NCBI RefSeq assembly: GCF_903772925.1
Contig: NZ_LR812090.1
Location: forward strand, 4,095,105 to 4,159,104
DNA: 64,000 bases
Source: Alteromonas macleodii
GTDB taxonomy: Bacteria; Pseudomonadota; Gammaproteobacteria; Enterobacterales; Alteromonadaceae
Reading direction: 5' to 3'
A program made the position numbers and the translations under genes. Below, piece by piece: positions 38,401-44,700 of this stretch; positions within the stretch are counted from its first letter, which is position 1; every line of letters begins with the position of its first letter. Under the pieces are notes generated by a model that made no database searches, was not told where the DNA came from, and was given only the letters and a program-made list of their open reading frames with translations.

Positions 38401-41400
38401 CTACTAAATCGATACGCGCATCAATAGAAACCGACTCACCCACTGCGAAATCATTATCGCTATGTGTAGCATTAAGTGCAGATTGAATAGCCAGTGTGTT
38501 ATCTACCGTTACATTACTACTAGCTGTTTCACGGTAGTTATTTAACGTAGCGTTATTGTCGTCATCTCCACCATCGGCGCTACTACGTCCGCTGCCGTCC
38601 AACTGACTGTTATAGGTTGCTTCAACTGCATTAGTTAGCGTTTCACCAGCGCTTGCTTCGTTGGCCATTACGACGCTGTATTCGACGGTAACGCTTGCAA
38701 GAGCTGGTAGGTCGAATGCTGCAACCGACAAGGTATCGCCTGTGTTGGTCGTAGTTATCTCACTGACATCACTTGCAGTCAGTGCTGTGTTCGTACCTGT
38801 TAGTACTGCCTCGTCACTCGGGTTAGTTAGCGTTATTGCAGAGAAGGTAACACCAGAACCGCTTCCGTCAGGCCCACCTAATAACTCAGCGGGCATTACA
38901 TCCTCAAAGGCCACAGCATACGCAGTTGCTGTATTCCCCGTGTTGGTTACCACTGTACGGTACGTTACCGTATCGCCACTATCACTTGCTGTTGCACCTG
39001 CAATGATGGTTTGCGTAATAGATAGATTGGGTTCAATAACATCCACGTCAACATTCGCAGAAGGTGCTGGCGTGCTCACGTCTTGGTAGCTAAGTGAACC
39101 GGTACTAGTTAGCGTTGTTCCAGCTTGGTTACCTAAGATATTAGCAACTTCAACAGGCACAGCAATGGTAACTTGTTGAGACGTTGAAGCGCTGTTGGTA
39201 ATAGTTCCAAAATCTAATACTACTGGGTCGGTTCCTTCACCAGGGGTGGTATTAGGTGTATTTGTACTGGTGAAATCTGACACCGGCGTTGTTATGGTAA
39301 TGCCGTCGCCGGTATACCTTAAGCCTGAAGGAAGATCTAACGTATAAACAAAGTTGTCTGTTGTACCTGTCGGTATAGAGAAACTTGCCGTTAAATCAAC
39401 CACAGTTCCAATAGCAGCATCGGCTGCAGTAGTCGTTAACGTAAGCGTGGGCGCATTGGCGGTCACTGATGCCATAGCAGAATCAGCGATATCGTTAACG
39501 TTTTGGCCTGAGTCGTTATTCGCGCCGCTACCAGTACGCTCACCGGTATCTGAACCGGCTACGCCTGGCGTAGCATTTCCAGTACCTGATGCGCCTGGCA
39601 AAGACGTTGCCGAGGTCGCGACGGTATTGGTGACGGTTTCTTCAAATGCGATATCAAAATTGACCTGAGCAGTGTACACAACGGTGACGCTTTCACCCGC
39701 TTCCAGATAATCAATGTCGCTAACTGCGCAGCTATCAGACTCAACCGTTAGCTCGTTGCCACTGATGCTTGCACAGGCTGAAACATCAATGCCTGCCCCT
39801 CTTGAATGTGTTGCGCTTACCAAGCTAACCGTATTAAATCGTGCAGGTACGTTATCGTTGATGTACCATTCGTAAGCACGCGAAACTCGAGAGCCTGCAG
39901 TATTAGTTAATGTGACAGTAAATGTAACTTCGCTGCCACCATCTACAGTTGATGGCGAAGCTGTTTTTGTAGCAGTTAGGTTTGGCTCGGCAATACGAAT
40001 ATTTTGTGTAGCATTGTTGCTTTGGTTAGCGCTGCTTTCATTTAAATAGTTTACTTCACCTGTTACCGTTTTATTGTTTGTACGGTTATTGTTACTGGTG
40101 TTTAAGGTAAGCACACTAAGTGTAACGGTGATACTTTCATCACCTGCATCGTTGTCATTATTTGTAACATCACCCAAATCGAAGATAACAGACTGACCAC
40201 TGACGACAGGGGTAATAGTTGTATCTGACCCCGTAATCGACACGCCGTTTGCAGTCGTAAAGCCCGTATCAAATGTTCCACGAATTTTTGCGGTGCCGGT
40301 TTGATAAGACATCCCAGCAGGCAAAATAACTTCTATAATGTCCTGATTAGCGGTCTCTTTTGTCTGCCCTTCGGGAACGATAGTAGTGAACGAATAGGTT
40401 AACACCTCACCAATAGCGGCTTCTCGTGTGCCGGTGTCATTGGTAAAGGCTTCAGACGAAGCAATTAATGTTATGTTATTAGCGGAAATGGCTTTGGTTG
40501 CCGTGGTATCCGTACTTTCTGACTGTGAATCACGCTCAACGGTCTGGTCGCCAGTTTGGCTATCACCAGTAGCTTGCGCGCTAATATTAAATGACGAACC
40601 CGTTTGTACACCTGCTTTTACTTCTGCAGTATAAGTAAACTGCACGCTATCACCCGCAGCAAGCTCTGAACCTGAATAGGTTACTCTGTCCTGGGTATTT
40701 TCAAATGCATACGTAAACCCAGACGGGGTTGTTCCTTCAGTTACATTTGTGAAAATATCAGTATTAACATTGCTGACCACTTCAACATCATAAGCGGTAG
40801 CTGTACCTGTATTTTCAACATCAATAGTTACGGTTACCGTATCACCTGCTTCTACGCCAGAGCTTGGCGCCACGCTTGTTGTTGCGCTTAATACATGTTC
40901 AGCGAACTGGTTAGTTGACGTAGCTGACGCATTGTTGGTGGTATTGTTGGTTCCCGCATTTACCTGTAACTGCTTGCTTTGCGTTGACGTTGTAGCGGCA
41001 TTTTGTGTGACATCTTGCACCAAGGCTTCAAGCGTAATTGAGAATGTATTATCGCTTGGATCGTTATCATTATTGGTGGTTGTACTGCCGTTAAACACAG
41101 CTTTAACAGTTTGCCCGCTTTCGACAGTTCCTGACGATGTCACAGTGGGGCTGGCGCTTACGGTTCCGTCAAAACCTGTTGAATTTACCGTTAACGTATT
41201 GCTGTATTCAAAACCAGCAGGAAGCGTCATGTCTACCGTTAAGTCGTTCGTGGTGCCCTCCGGCAACGTCACGTCTACCCGATACTGTACGGTATCACCT
41301 ACCACAACATTACCTGTAGGACTTACTATGGTTGACGCAATAGCAATATCAGAAACGGTAACCGATGCGTCATCTTTTTGTGGGTCAAAGGTTACGGTCT

Positions 41401-43672
41401 GACCTGAAGCCGATGCCCAATTTATTGTCGCTTCGGACGTGATGACATCATTAGGCTCTGCGGTTTGCGCAATATCTTGTGTGAAGGTAAGTACATAAAC
41501 ATCACCTGCAGCGAGGTTTTCTACACTGTAGGTGCCCGCAGATAAGGAGCCGCTACCTAACGTTGTGCTATTCCCATTAAGCGTTGCAGATACAAGGCTC
41601 TGCGAAGCCACGCCAGCAACAAGTGGAACACTGGCGGTTGTGTCAAATGATGTAGCACCACCTTCGTTAGTTACTGTTAAGGTGTACTGAACCGTATCAC
41701 CGGCATCTACATTTCCTGCAGAAGTAGCAAGTGAAACAGTTAATTCTGGCGCACGAACTATTATCTCAGCAGATTTAAGGTCGGCGCTAACAGCGTCTGG
41801 TGTATTGGTTGATGTTCCTTGGAACAAGTTAGCTAACCTTAGACCGTCGGCGTAAGGCTCGTCGGTAACCTCAACAGTAAAATCAACTTCTAGCACTTCA
41901 GGGGTAGATGTTGAAATATCCCCCCAGTCTAGCGTTACGCTGTTTTCCGTGGTCGATAGCGTGATGGCAGGTGTAAGCGACGTTATCGTGTTTTCAGGGC
42001 CATAAGCGAAATTAGCGTTAGTCGAAAAATCTGAACTAGTACTAACTGTTGACGAGGAAACTAGGAACACAGGGAGCGGTAAAAAGTCTTTGAAAACAAT
42101 GTCGTTTGTGTCGCCCGATGGGATATTCATGTGCAGGCGATAAGTCACGCTTTCACCCGGTGCGTACTCAAGAACTTCTGTAGTCGTGTTATTGTCAGAA
42201 TTTACGAGGAATTTAGTGGTGGTTATTCCTTCTATAGATACTGAGTCACTTGAGCCTTCTGAGCAGCTCACTGCGCCATTCACTAGGTTATATTGAGCAC
42301 TTTGAGAAAACGACAGTGAATCGTTAGCAACGACAGGGGCATTACTATCAACTCCTGTGTAACCACCAACGTAATTTTGCTGAATATCTACGGTGTAAGA
42401 AACCGTCAAAACGCTTCCGCCCGGAAGCGTGCCTGTTGCGTTAGTAACGTTGTAAGTGATGGCCTCATTTTGACTGGCATCAGTACTTGAAGCAGGCCTC
42501 GTTATGTTAAACGTACTTCCACCATAGCTAACCGTGATATCTGAGGAAAAATCTACGCCATCGGCAATGGTATCGTTAAGTATTAAAGAATCTACCGATA
42601 TATAGTCAGAAATTTGAATAGAGTTAGTAACAGTGAGCGTGTTGCCAGGGCTTGATTGAGCGGCGTTAACGCGTTGCTGAATTGCAACATGCTTTGCCGA
42701 AATCGTATCACTGCTAGAAACCTGGGTAAGCCCATTGCCGTTAAAACTCGCATTAAAGTCAAGCGGATGCTCAATACTTGAAGCGCTGCACTGCTGCGAA
42801 TTCAGGACGTTAGTAAAATACATGGGGTAGCTTACCCGCACATCATTTTCGCTACTTGTTCCCGTAGCAGAAACACACGAAACATCTAAAGTGCCACCGG
42901 GGTTTGACGCAGAGGGTTCACTATCTATAGAGCACCCAGTTCCACCAGTTATCGTAGCTTGAGCACTATATTGAACGCCGCTGTTTAAAACATCCGTAAA
43001 CTGTAAGTTGTCTATGGTAGGGCCGTTCGCTACATCAACCGTATGGGTAACGGTTGCTGAAAAGCTTGAACCCGCAGCAAGCTCGTTTTCCGCAGCCGAG
43101 CTTTGCGTTGTTACTTGGTAAAGTGCCGCCTCAACCGACGCGCTTTGCGTTGTGCCTATTGTTGGACCATTGTCACCTGTTGCCGTGTCACCAAACTCAT
43201 ATACGGGTGTGACTTCAATAACAAACGCTTCCGCAGGCGCTGCATTGCTGTCGATAGTGAAACAAACATTAGTAGTTAGATCAGGGCCATTGGTTACAAC
43301 CGAGCCAACTGGGATATCTACCGTTGAAAAACTGAACCCTTCGGTGCCTGCAACGGTTTGCGCAATGATAGGATCTTCGAGCTCATTGTTGTTCGCAATG
43401 GGGTCGAATGTGCCGACATTAACGGTATCACTGTTGCTTCCTATAAATGTCGCACCATTGAAGGTTAAGTCTGCATCATGAATAACGCGCAGATAAGGAC
43501 CATAGCCAGTGGTACCTGAGTTAGTTAATGGTATGTCGTAACAGAATGACTCTCCAATAAACGCGCTTTGCGGCGCTGCGTTGGTGATAACAGGGGTTGC
43601 TGCTTGTGCAGTTTGTAATGCACCTAGAAGTAATGAAGTACCGATAATGGCTTTGGACAATGTGCGGATCAT
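26417..43672 (-). CDS. Giant 5751-residue repeat surface protein with GlyGly-CTERM-like anchor
   Basis: 5751 residues in one uninterrupted frame. Sec signal peptide MIRTLSKAIIGTSLLLGALQ...A (to about 24). Residues about 190-2600 are DUF11-type conserved repeats (VTNTGNTATAYAVAFEDVMP style, many copies). About 2610-3620 and later segments hold about 23 cadherin/Big_9-like repeats (NDAPVAxxDTASVxEDxSV, VLANDTDVDGD). Two copies of a composite module (about 3620-4490 and 4760-5620) add a HYR-like domain, a Calx-beta domain, a PKD-like domain, a TSP3-type calcium segment (DTDGDGLPDNIEG; DSDGDGVPDVVDG) and a choice-of-anchor-like domain. The C-terminus is SGGGGGSMNAMLLMLLV plus TLRR, a GlyGly-CTERM-like signal for rhombosortase. 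ATG has AAAGGAAAG upstream. Adhesion or biofilm role inferred. Many antisense frames across it are codon-bias shadows. Confidence 0.92.
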   Translation of the reverse strand: MIRTLSKAIIGTSLLLGALQTAQAATPVITNAAPQSAFIGESFCYDIPLTNSGTTGYGPYLRVIHDADLTFNGATFIGSNSDTVNVGTFDPIANNNELEDPIIAQTVAGTEGFSFSTVDIPVGSVVTNGPDLTTNVCFTIDSNAAPAEAFVIEVTPVYEFGDTATGDNGPTIGTTQSASVEAALYQVTTQSSAAENELAAGSSFSATVTHTVDVANGPTIDNLQFTDVLNSGVQYSAQATITGGTGCSIDSEPSASNPGGTLDVSCVSATGTSSENDVRVSYPMYFTNVLNSQQCSASSIEHPLDFNASFNGNGLTQVSSSDTISAKHVAIQQRVNAAQSSPGNTLTVTNSIQISDYISVDSLILNDTIADGVDFSSDITVSYGGSTFNITRPASSTDASQNEAITYNVTNATGTLPGGSVLTVSYTVDIQQNYVGGYTGVDSNAPVVANDSLSFSQSAQYNLVNGAVSCSEGSSDSVSIEGITTTKFLVNSDNNTTTEVLEYAPGESVTYRLHMNIPSGDTNDIVFKDFLPLPVFLVSSSTVSTSSDFSTNANFAYGPENTITSLTPAITLSTTENSVTLDWGDISTSTPEVLEVDFTVEVTDEPYADGLRLANLFQGTSTNTPDAVSADLKSAEIIVRAPELTVSLATSAGNVDAGDTVQYTLTVTNEGGATSFDTTASVPLVAGVASQSLVSATLNGNSTTLGSGSLSAGTYSVENLAAGDVYVLTFTQDIAQTAEPNDVITSEATINWASASGQTVTFDPQKDDASVTVSDIAIASTIVSPTGNVVVGDTVQYRVDVTLPEGTTNDLTVDMTLPAGFEYSNTLTVNSTGFDGTVSASPTVTSSGTVESGQTVKAVFNGSTTTNNDNDPSDNTFSITLEALVQDVTQNAATTSTQSKQLQVNAGTNNTTNNASATSTNQFAEHVLSATTSVAPSSGVEAGDTVTVTIDVENTGTATAYDVEVVSNVNTDIFTNVTEGTTPSGFTYAFENTQDRVTYSGSELAAGDSVQFTYTAEVKAGVQTGSSFNISAQATGDSQTGDQTVERDSQSESTDTTATKAISANNITLIASSEAFTNDTGTREAAIGEVLTYSFTTIVPEGQTKETANQDIIEVILPAGMSYQTGTAKIRGTFDTGFTTANGVSITGSDTTITPVVSGQSVIFDLGDVTNNDNDAGDESITVTLSVLTLNTSNNNRTNNKTVTGEVNYLNESSANQSNNATQNIRIAEPNLTATKTASPSTVDGGSEVTFTVTLTNTAGSRVSRAYEWYINDNVPARFNTVSLVSATHSRGAGIDVSACASISGNELTVESDSCAVSDIDYLEAGESVTVVYTAQVNFDIAFEETVTNTVATSATSLPGASGTGNATPGVAGSDTGERTGSGANNDSGQNVNDIADSAMASVTANAPTLTLTTTAADAAIGTVVDLTASFSIPTGTTDNFVYTLDLPSGLRYTGDGITITTPVSDFTSTNTPNTTPGEGTDPVVLDFGTITNSASTSQQVTIAVPVEVANILGNQAGTTLTSTGSLSYQDVSTPAPSANVDVDVIEPNLSITQTIIAGATASDSGDTVTYRTVVTNTGNTATAYAVAFEDVMPAELLGGPDGSGSGVTFSAITLTNPSDEAVLTGTNTALTASDVSEITTTNTGDTLSVAAFDLPALASVTVEYSVVMANEASAGETLTNAVEATYNSQLDGSGRSSADGGDDDNNATLNNYRETASSNVTVDNTLAIQSALNATHSDNDFAVGESVSIDARIDLVEGTIDGVSIVNTLPADIRFDNISINSPAQISYDGAATASVSGNDVTVDFGTVSNTADGDSTNDYITVTFTGVVENEVGNAQGTTLTNSVNASGGGESAGPSTLEIDIVEPNLDSTMTLDKTSVSLEDTFTLTIDVGHNSSFADAFETTFNVSVPSGLTYVANSFMGQGTIDDTSSTLLVVDMGSITLVEGSKQVTMQFTVDSDADVGNALSIGLTNGAYSSMSGDTADERDYSFADSINVTGDIAAFIGATQSVTLSDDINGNGFIDAGDTVLVTSTLTNESDSATATDVVFTHGIPVNTNYVTGSATTTKGTLDDSAGITVNVGDMAFGESETITFELLVDANVANNTLVSLQGSVDSSDTVAEPTDADGNDVNGDQANTFRVGTPANTADLDITQLVRLSTDADTNDVISPNDTLTITYLLENTGSQALSNIALSDAIPAGLTYVANSAQVSGGHTVSVIGSSLSADFITLAAGASETVSFDVTIDSPLVDFNGNAANESFSLQGEATSDETNTIYADNNRADSDGFQPLTFSASTGAGTPELEIIQYYELVNDVDGDGVVDPGDSVRIYTVATNQGSATAENVSFTQPVNAGLSVVANTAVTSQGVVVSETPFDVNVGGIAPSETVTASVVLTLDANAADNTVFSVQALFSGDNLGANQLSDNDSNASDGENALLIPVTSQAQTVSAPTFALTDTSDGGTSGNNFVQGETLTLTQTVTVPKGTTDDLSLSVTLPANVSLLAGARELARIFNTGLSSGVNPASINSAASGTSVNVNGNISVSNNTLTLDLGSIVNSDNDGDTETYVFSVELDTSALVPSAATQDLTISSALSYVDGAAQPQSLNANDVTVTLLNRIPSANDDSFTVDEDTTSNTLAARSNDSDADSGQSIIITSVATPSNGGTVTTYGANLIYTPAADFFGTETVQYTLTDSAGGSDTATATFTVNNVQDAPVAQADSANTTEDTQVIVNVLANDSDVDGDTLSITAANSSNGAVSFAGSNITFTPAQDFNGPALVTYTISDGNGNSDSANLTVDVQADNDAPVATNDSANTNEDNDVIIDVLANDSDVDGDALSVTAVSASAGAVSVNSNGDVLYTPPADFNGPVTLNYTVSDGNGGTDSASVSVTVNAVNDAPIANPDSGTVNEDSSVIIDVLTNDTDVDGDALSITNATSPNGSVTFSGNNITFTPTADFNGATTVTYTISDGAGGTASGTATINVTNVNDAPVASDDTASTNEDTAVVINVLANDTDIDNDALSVSSVSATNGSAVVNGDGNVVFTPAADYNGSATVAYTVTDGNGGSDNASVSVAIAAVNDNPIANPDTASVNEDDSVSINVLANDTDVDGDTLSVASASVSTGSVQVVGNQVNYTPDADFNGNATITYTIEDGAGGSANSTVAVTVVNVNDAPVANNDTASVDEDSSVVVNVIANDTDVDNDTLELTAVNASTGTATINSDGNLLYTPDADYNGAATVTYTVSDGNSGSDSATVSITVNPVNDNPVAVADTASVQEDETVIINALSNDSDIDGDTLQLSAASSSQGTATITGDNTLSFTPSADFNGTTTITYSVSDGAGGSASSTVTVTVAPVNDAPVANDDAGRVTEDSSTTLAVLDNDTDVDNDELSVTSASASEGTITVNANNSVTYTPPADFDGAATATYTISDGNGGTATASISFTVEGVNDAPIALDDTAVVDEDASVTVAVLANDSDIDEDVLSVSVASSAQGSAVITADSQVTFSPNADFNGEAKVSYTVSDGNGATDTATITVTVNPVNDTPITVDDTATVEEDGSVVTDVLANDSDIDEDVLTISDVTVDEGSVAIQGGQVSYTPDENFNGTATITYTVSDGNGATATGTLVVTVTAVNDAPTLADFTAATNQNEALTIDVIANVEDVDTDDTHTIVSATSSDGTVEIVDGKLVYTPSEDYSGEVTIDVCIQDAEGEEACARITVTVVYTNIGPVVEDLEFTIYEGDSLPITLTGTDADEDVLTFELVTLPTGEVLGSAPSLLYVTPEDYNGTVLFSYKANDGQEDSNTANITVNVVAVNDAPVAVADLAEATDQNSVTIDVLANDSDIEGDLLSIVGANSDFGSVEIIDNALVFTPGEGTSGEVQVEYTIVDPSGATSTSYVVVNVERTSDRNDANPRVIAPADIEVDANGYLTLVDLGVATATTSRGQSLPVTLLNGQTRFTPGLHTVYWQATDDEGNTTTVSQTIRVNPQVSLSDDVVVTEGGAASFDVLLSGDAPSYPVTVNYTVSGSADTSDHDLISGTVTIEDGTQATVKFNIIPDTIIDDGETVIVTLNENVNVGEKASQTTTIAEAAVAPVVALSVEQGNTTTLTVGQNEGLVEVLAAISHTNPAADFIYDWSNSAPELANVSGDDGVFTFDPASVAPGVYAVTLLVADSENPTLVSSRTIYIEVVQTLPELTGADTDGDGLPDNIEGAGDADLDGVPNYLDSIALCSLAPEIAGESTQYLVESNAGTCVSAGEYTRGTSNAGVLLLADDSAVTSRIPTDTEANNVGGLFNFDVVNNQSNQAQFDVVIPQRNAVPEDAFMRSWTAELGWFDVIADGDAVIYSAPGAPGFCPVVNSSEWQEGLVAGSWCVKLTLIDGGSYDADATTNGAFSFVGGVGTFVNGNTLPDVQDDQLAIKLNEAVEVDVLANDTDADGDALTLTSVSADFGTATIVDGLVSYTPPEGFVGTVTVTYTVSDGMGGTVTGTLVLTVAENNIPVANDDSFTSEEDEAVTLDVLSNDTDEDGDTLSITEVTASTGNVILLPSGELSYQAPANYNGVVTIEYTVSDGHGGTDTAQVTLTITAVNDAPVAFDDTASVTEDGSVTVTVLTNDSDVDGDVLTVTMASTENGSVVVNNGTTVTYTPVANVNGEATFTYTISDGFGGTDTATVTVVIVSINDAPVANNDQANVSEDSSVIINALANDTDIDGDTLIITDATANSGTVTINSDGNIVYTPLPNFVGTAIITYTLSDGNGGEATAQITVSVENVNDAPTLEGGEVSTNQDTPLSINVLSNANDIDGDTLTIASAEATNGTVEIVNGVVTFTPADGFHGTATITVCVADPSGSQACATYTVTVIDTNDAPTVMDLTFTMEEDATLPIRLQGSDADGDALTYQLVTSPEGELVGRLPSVLYAPEADFSGTTSFTYTANDGEETSNVGTVTINVNPVNDAPVARDDAITLGNYNPATIDVLANDSDADGDTLRIIGARVELGEVSWADDSLIYTPLEGFVGEIVIDYTITDPQSEVARASVIVDVMPDDLADRPVIEVPEDVFVDANALFTKIDLGVASAVDKFGNPLPVSLVDGLIFYEPGNNTAYWQATDEDGLTSVASQAVRVRPLVSVTKDQVVLEGHEVEFGIHLNGTSPVYPLEIPYTVSGTADSSDHDLVDGVIVMESGSDITVSFNVFPDADIEGTETITIELSDVLNIGNKYIHEITIREDNVNPDVDLFTEQDGESRILVIPTGSDVLVTSTIDHPDPANEYEFVWTSLDADIADTDSVNDTFTFDPSGLDVGVYRIRATVTDADDTAFTDSDTLYIQVVDALPTPAELDSDGDGVPDVVDGLADSDRDGILDYLDPTPECNVLPQEVAFVDGYMVEGDPGVCLRLGNFSVSSELGGAKIIDGDIAGDDDIVPDPEATNIGGIFDFIAYGLPEAGQTLNIVMPQLKPIPANAVYRKFTPENGWVTFTENANNRLWSVEGEPGYCPPPGGDYWTEGLTEGHWCVQLEILDGGVDDDDGLVNGTIVDPGGVGVLFNGNSQPVATDDAVTIIVDESVTIEALSNDADPDGDDLRITSAATTFGTAVIAGDIIEYTPPLGFIGEVIVNYGISDGNGGSDLGVITVTIIGNNPPQAVDDTVTIDVDQSVTVNVLDNDFDEDGDSIRVVSAQASIGSVSVNPDDTLTFTPPAAFTGNAVVTYIIEDTQGGTSEGRLTITVQPVTVRIENSGGGGGSMNAMLLMLLVFVMTLRRLLVAQRKGVKA
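26815..29396 (-). repeat. Internal module copy B of the giant gene
   Basis: About 2.6 kb encoding Big_9 x3, HYR-like, Calx-beta, PKD-like, TSP3, choice-of-anchor-like and one more Big_9 domain, in the same order as copy A, 3410 bases away. Both copies begin with NDAPTL and a TNQ segment and include YEPG/FTPG-type HYR and DSDHDL in the Calx-beta domain (AD-T/S-SDHDL). Protein similarity is clear; the DNA has drifted. Confidence 0.75.
30220..32806 (-). repeat. Internal module copy A of the giant gene
   Basis: Same domain order as copy B. Markers: VNDAPTLADFTAATNQ near 32806, TVYWQATDDEGNTT near 31800, SADTSDHDLISGTV near 31610 and DTDGDGLPDN near 31100. Three ordinary Big_9 repeats separate it from copy B. 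Confidence 0.75.
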
Positions 43673-44131
43673 GTCTTTCCTTTAGCGCGTATATTTATTA
43701 GAGAGATAGCTCTCTTCCATAATCTTTACCGAGAACACTCTTTAAAAAGTACTCGACAAGACTCTGAAAGCTAGATCAAGAATTTCGATTTCGCCAACAA
43801 ATCAAACATTAAAATTAAATAAACAATAGCTAATATTTGTTGTTTATTAATAAGTTAGCGTAATGAAGCGCGGACATTACATCGACAGATTCAGTAAGAA
43901 AACTAGACATAAGGATAAGGAAAGGCTCTAGGGGTAACTCCCTATTTAAATTTGCAATCGCCCGCCCGATGTCGTCTTGAAGAGCTTTTTTAATAAAAAG
44001 TTTGGTCAAATTAGGCATTTGTCCAAACATTAAATTTTTGTTTTATTCGGCTCATAACATGAATAACACTTGTATTTATTGACCTTTGACAATAAACTTT
44101 CAGTAATTTCTGAAACTTCTGGAAAATAAGA
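43673..44131. other. Divergent upstream region of the giant gene and the GbsR regulator
   Basis: Holds AAAGGAAAG before the giant ATG, an AGAGAG-ATAG-CTCTCT hairpin near 43701-43717, the AT-rich 9-base inverted repeat at 43818-43848 and TTGACC/TTGACA hexamers near 44090-44099 ahead of the regulator gene. A minus-strand frame of 66 codons (43830-44030) has no good ribosome site and overlaps this repeat; it is left uncalled. Confidence 0.4.
43818..43848. promoter_or_regulatory. AT-rich inverted repeat, candidate operator
   Basis: Perfect arms AATAAACAA (43818-43826) and TTGTTTATT (43840-43848) with a 13-base spacer, about 150 bases upstream of the giant gene's ATG and 280 bases upstream of the GbsR-type regulator. 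It could be the operator of either gene. Confidence 0.4.
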
Positions 44132-44689
44132 ATGAAAATGACGCCTTTAATTACATCTGCAGTCATGCACTTTGGCGAAATGGGAAGTCGCTGGGGCTTC
44201 AATCGAACAGTTGGGCAAATACTTGCACTTATTGTGCTTAACGAAGAGCCCATTTCGGCACAAGAAGTTGCCGATGCGCTCAATATATCCAGAGGCAACA
44301 CTAGCATGGGCTTAAAAGAGCTACAGTCATGGCGCCTTGTTAAACAACACCATGTTCCCGGCGAGAGAAAAGAGTTTTTTATTCCGGCTGGCGATATTTG
44401 GACACTGGCCAATAGAGTATTTGAAGAGCGCCGAAAGCGTGAAATAGACCCAACCATGAGCCTACTTCGGGATTTACTTCTCGATGCACCTGCAAATGAA
44501 AAGGAGGCGAATGCTCAACATAAACTGAACGAAATCCATGATTTACTCGAATCAATTACGGCATGGTCTGAAGAGCTTCAGAATCTTGGGCCTGAAAAGT
44601 TAAACACGTTGATGAAGTTAGGTTCTGGCGTGGGCCGTATGCTTGAGCTTAAGGACAAGCTACTTCTGGGGAAAAACAGCGTTAACTAA
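44132..44689 (+). CDS. GbsR/MarR-family transcriptional regulator
   Basis: 185 residues. Winged-helix domain about residues 15-85 (GFNRTVGQILALIVL, EEPISAQEVADALNISRGNT, SMGLKELQSWRLVKQHHVPG, ERKEFFIPAGD), typical of the GbsR branch of MarR proteins, followed by a helical dimerisation part. It is 11 bases upstream of the bd oxidase genes on the same strand, so it probably controls or is co-expressed with them; in related bacteria such regulators precede cydAB. No ligand-binding residues can be assigned. Two in-frame ATG codons occur within three codons; the first is used. Confidence 0.85.
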   Translation: MKMTPLITSAVMHFGEMGSRWGFNRTVGQILALIVLNEEPISAQEVADALNISRGNTSMGLKELQSWRLVKQHHVPGERKEFFIPAGDIWTLANRVFEERRKREIDPTMSLLRDLLLDAPANEKEANAQHKLNEIHDLLESITAWSEELQNLGPEKLNTLMKLGSGVGRMLELKDKLLLGKNSVN

Positions 44690-44700
44690 GGGGGCTCTCT

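Noticed and set aside
26417..43672. Dozens of plus-strand reading frames up to about 156 codons across the giant gene
   Set aside because: They are antisense shadows of repetitive Thr/Asp/Val-rich codons; no ribosome sites or families.
43830..44030. 66-codon minus-strand frame between the giant gene and the regulator
   Set aside because: No credible ribosome site, no recognised family, overlaps an inverted repeat in a control region.
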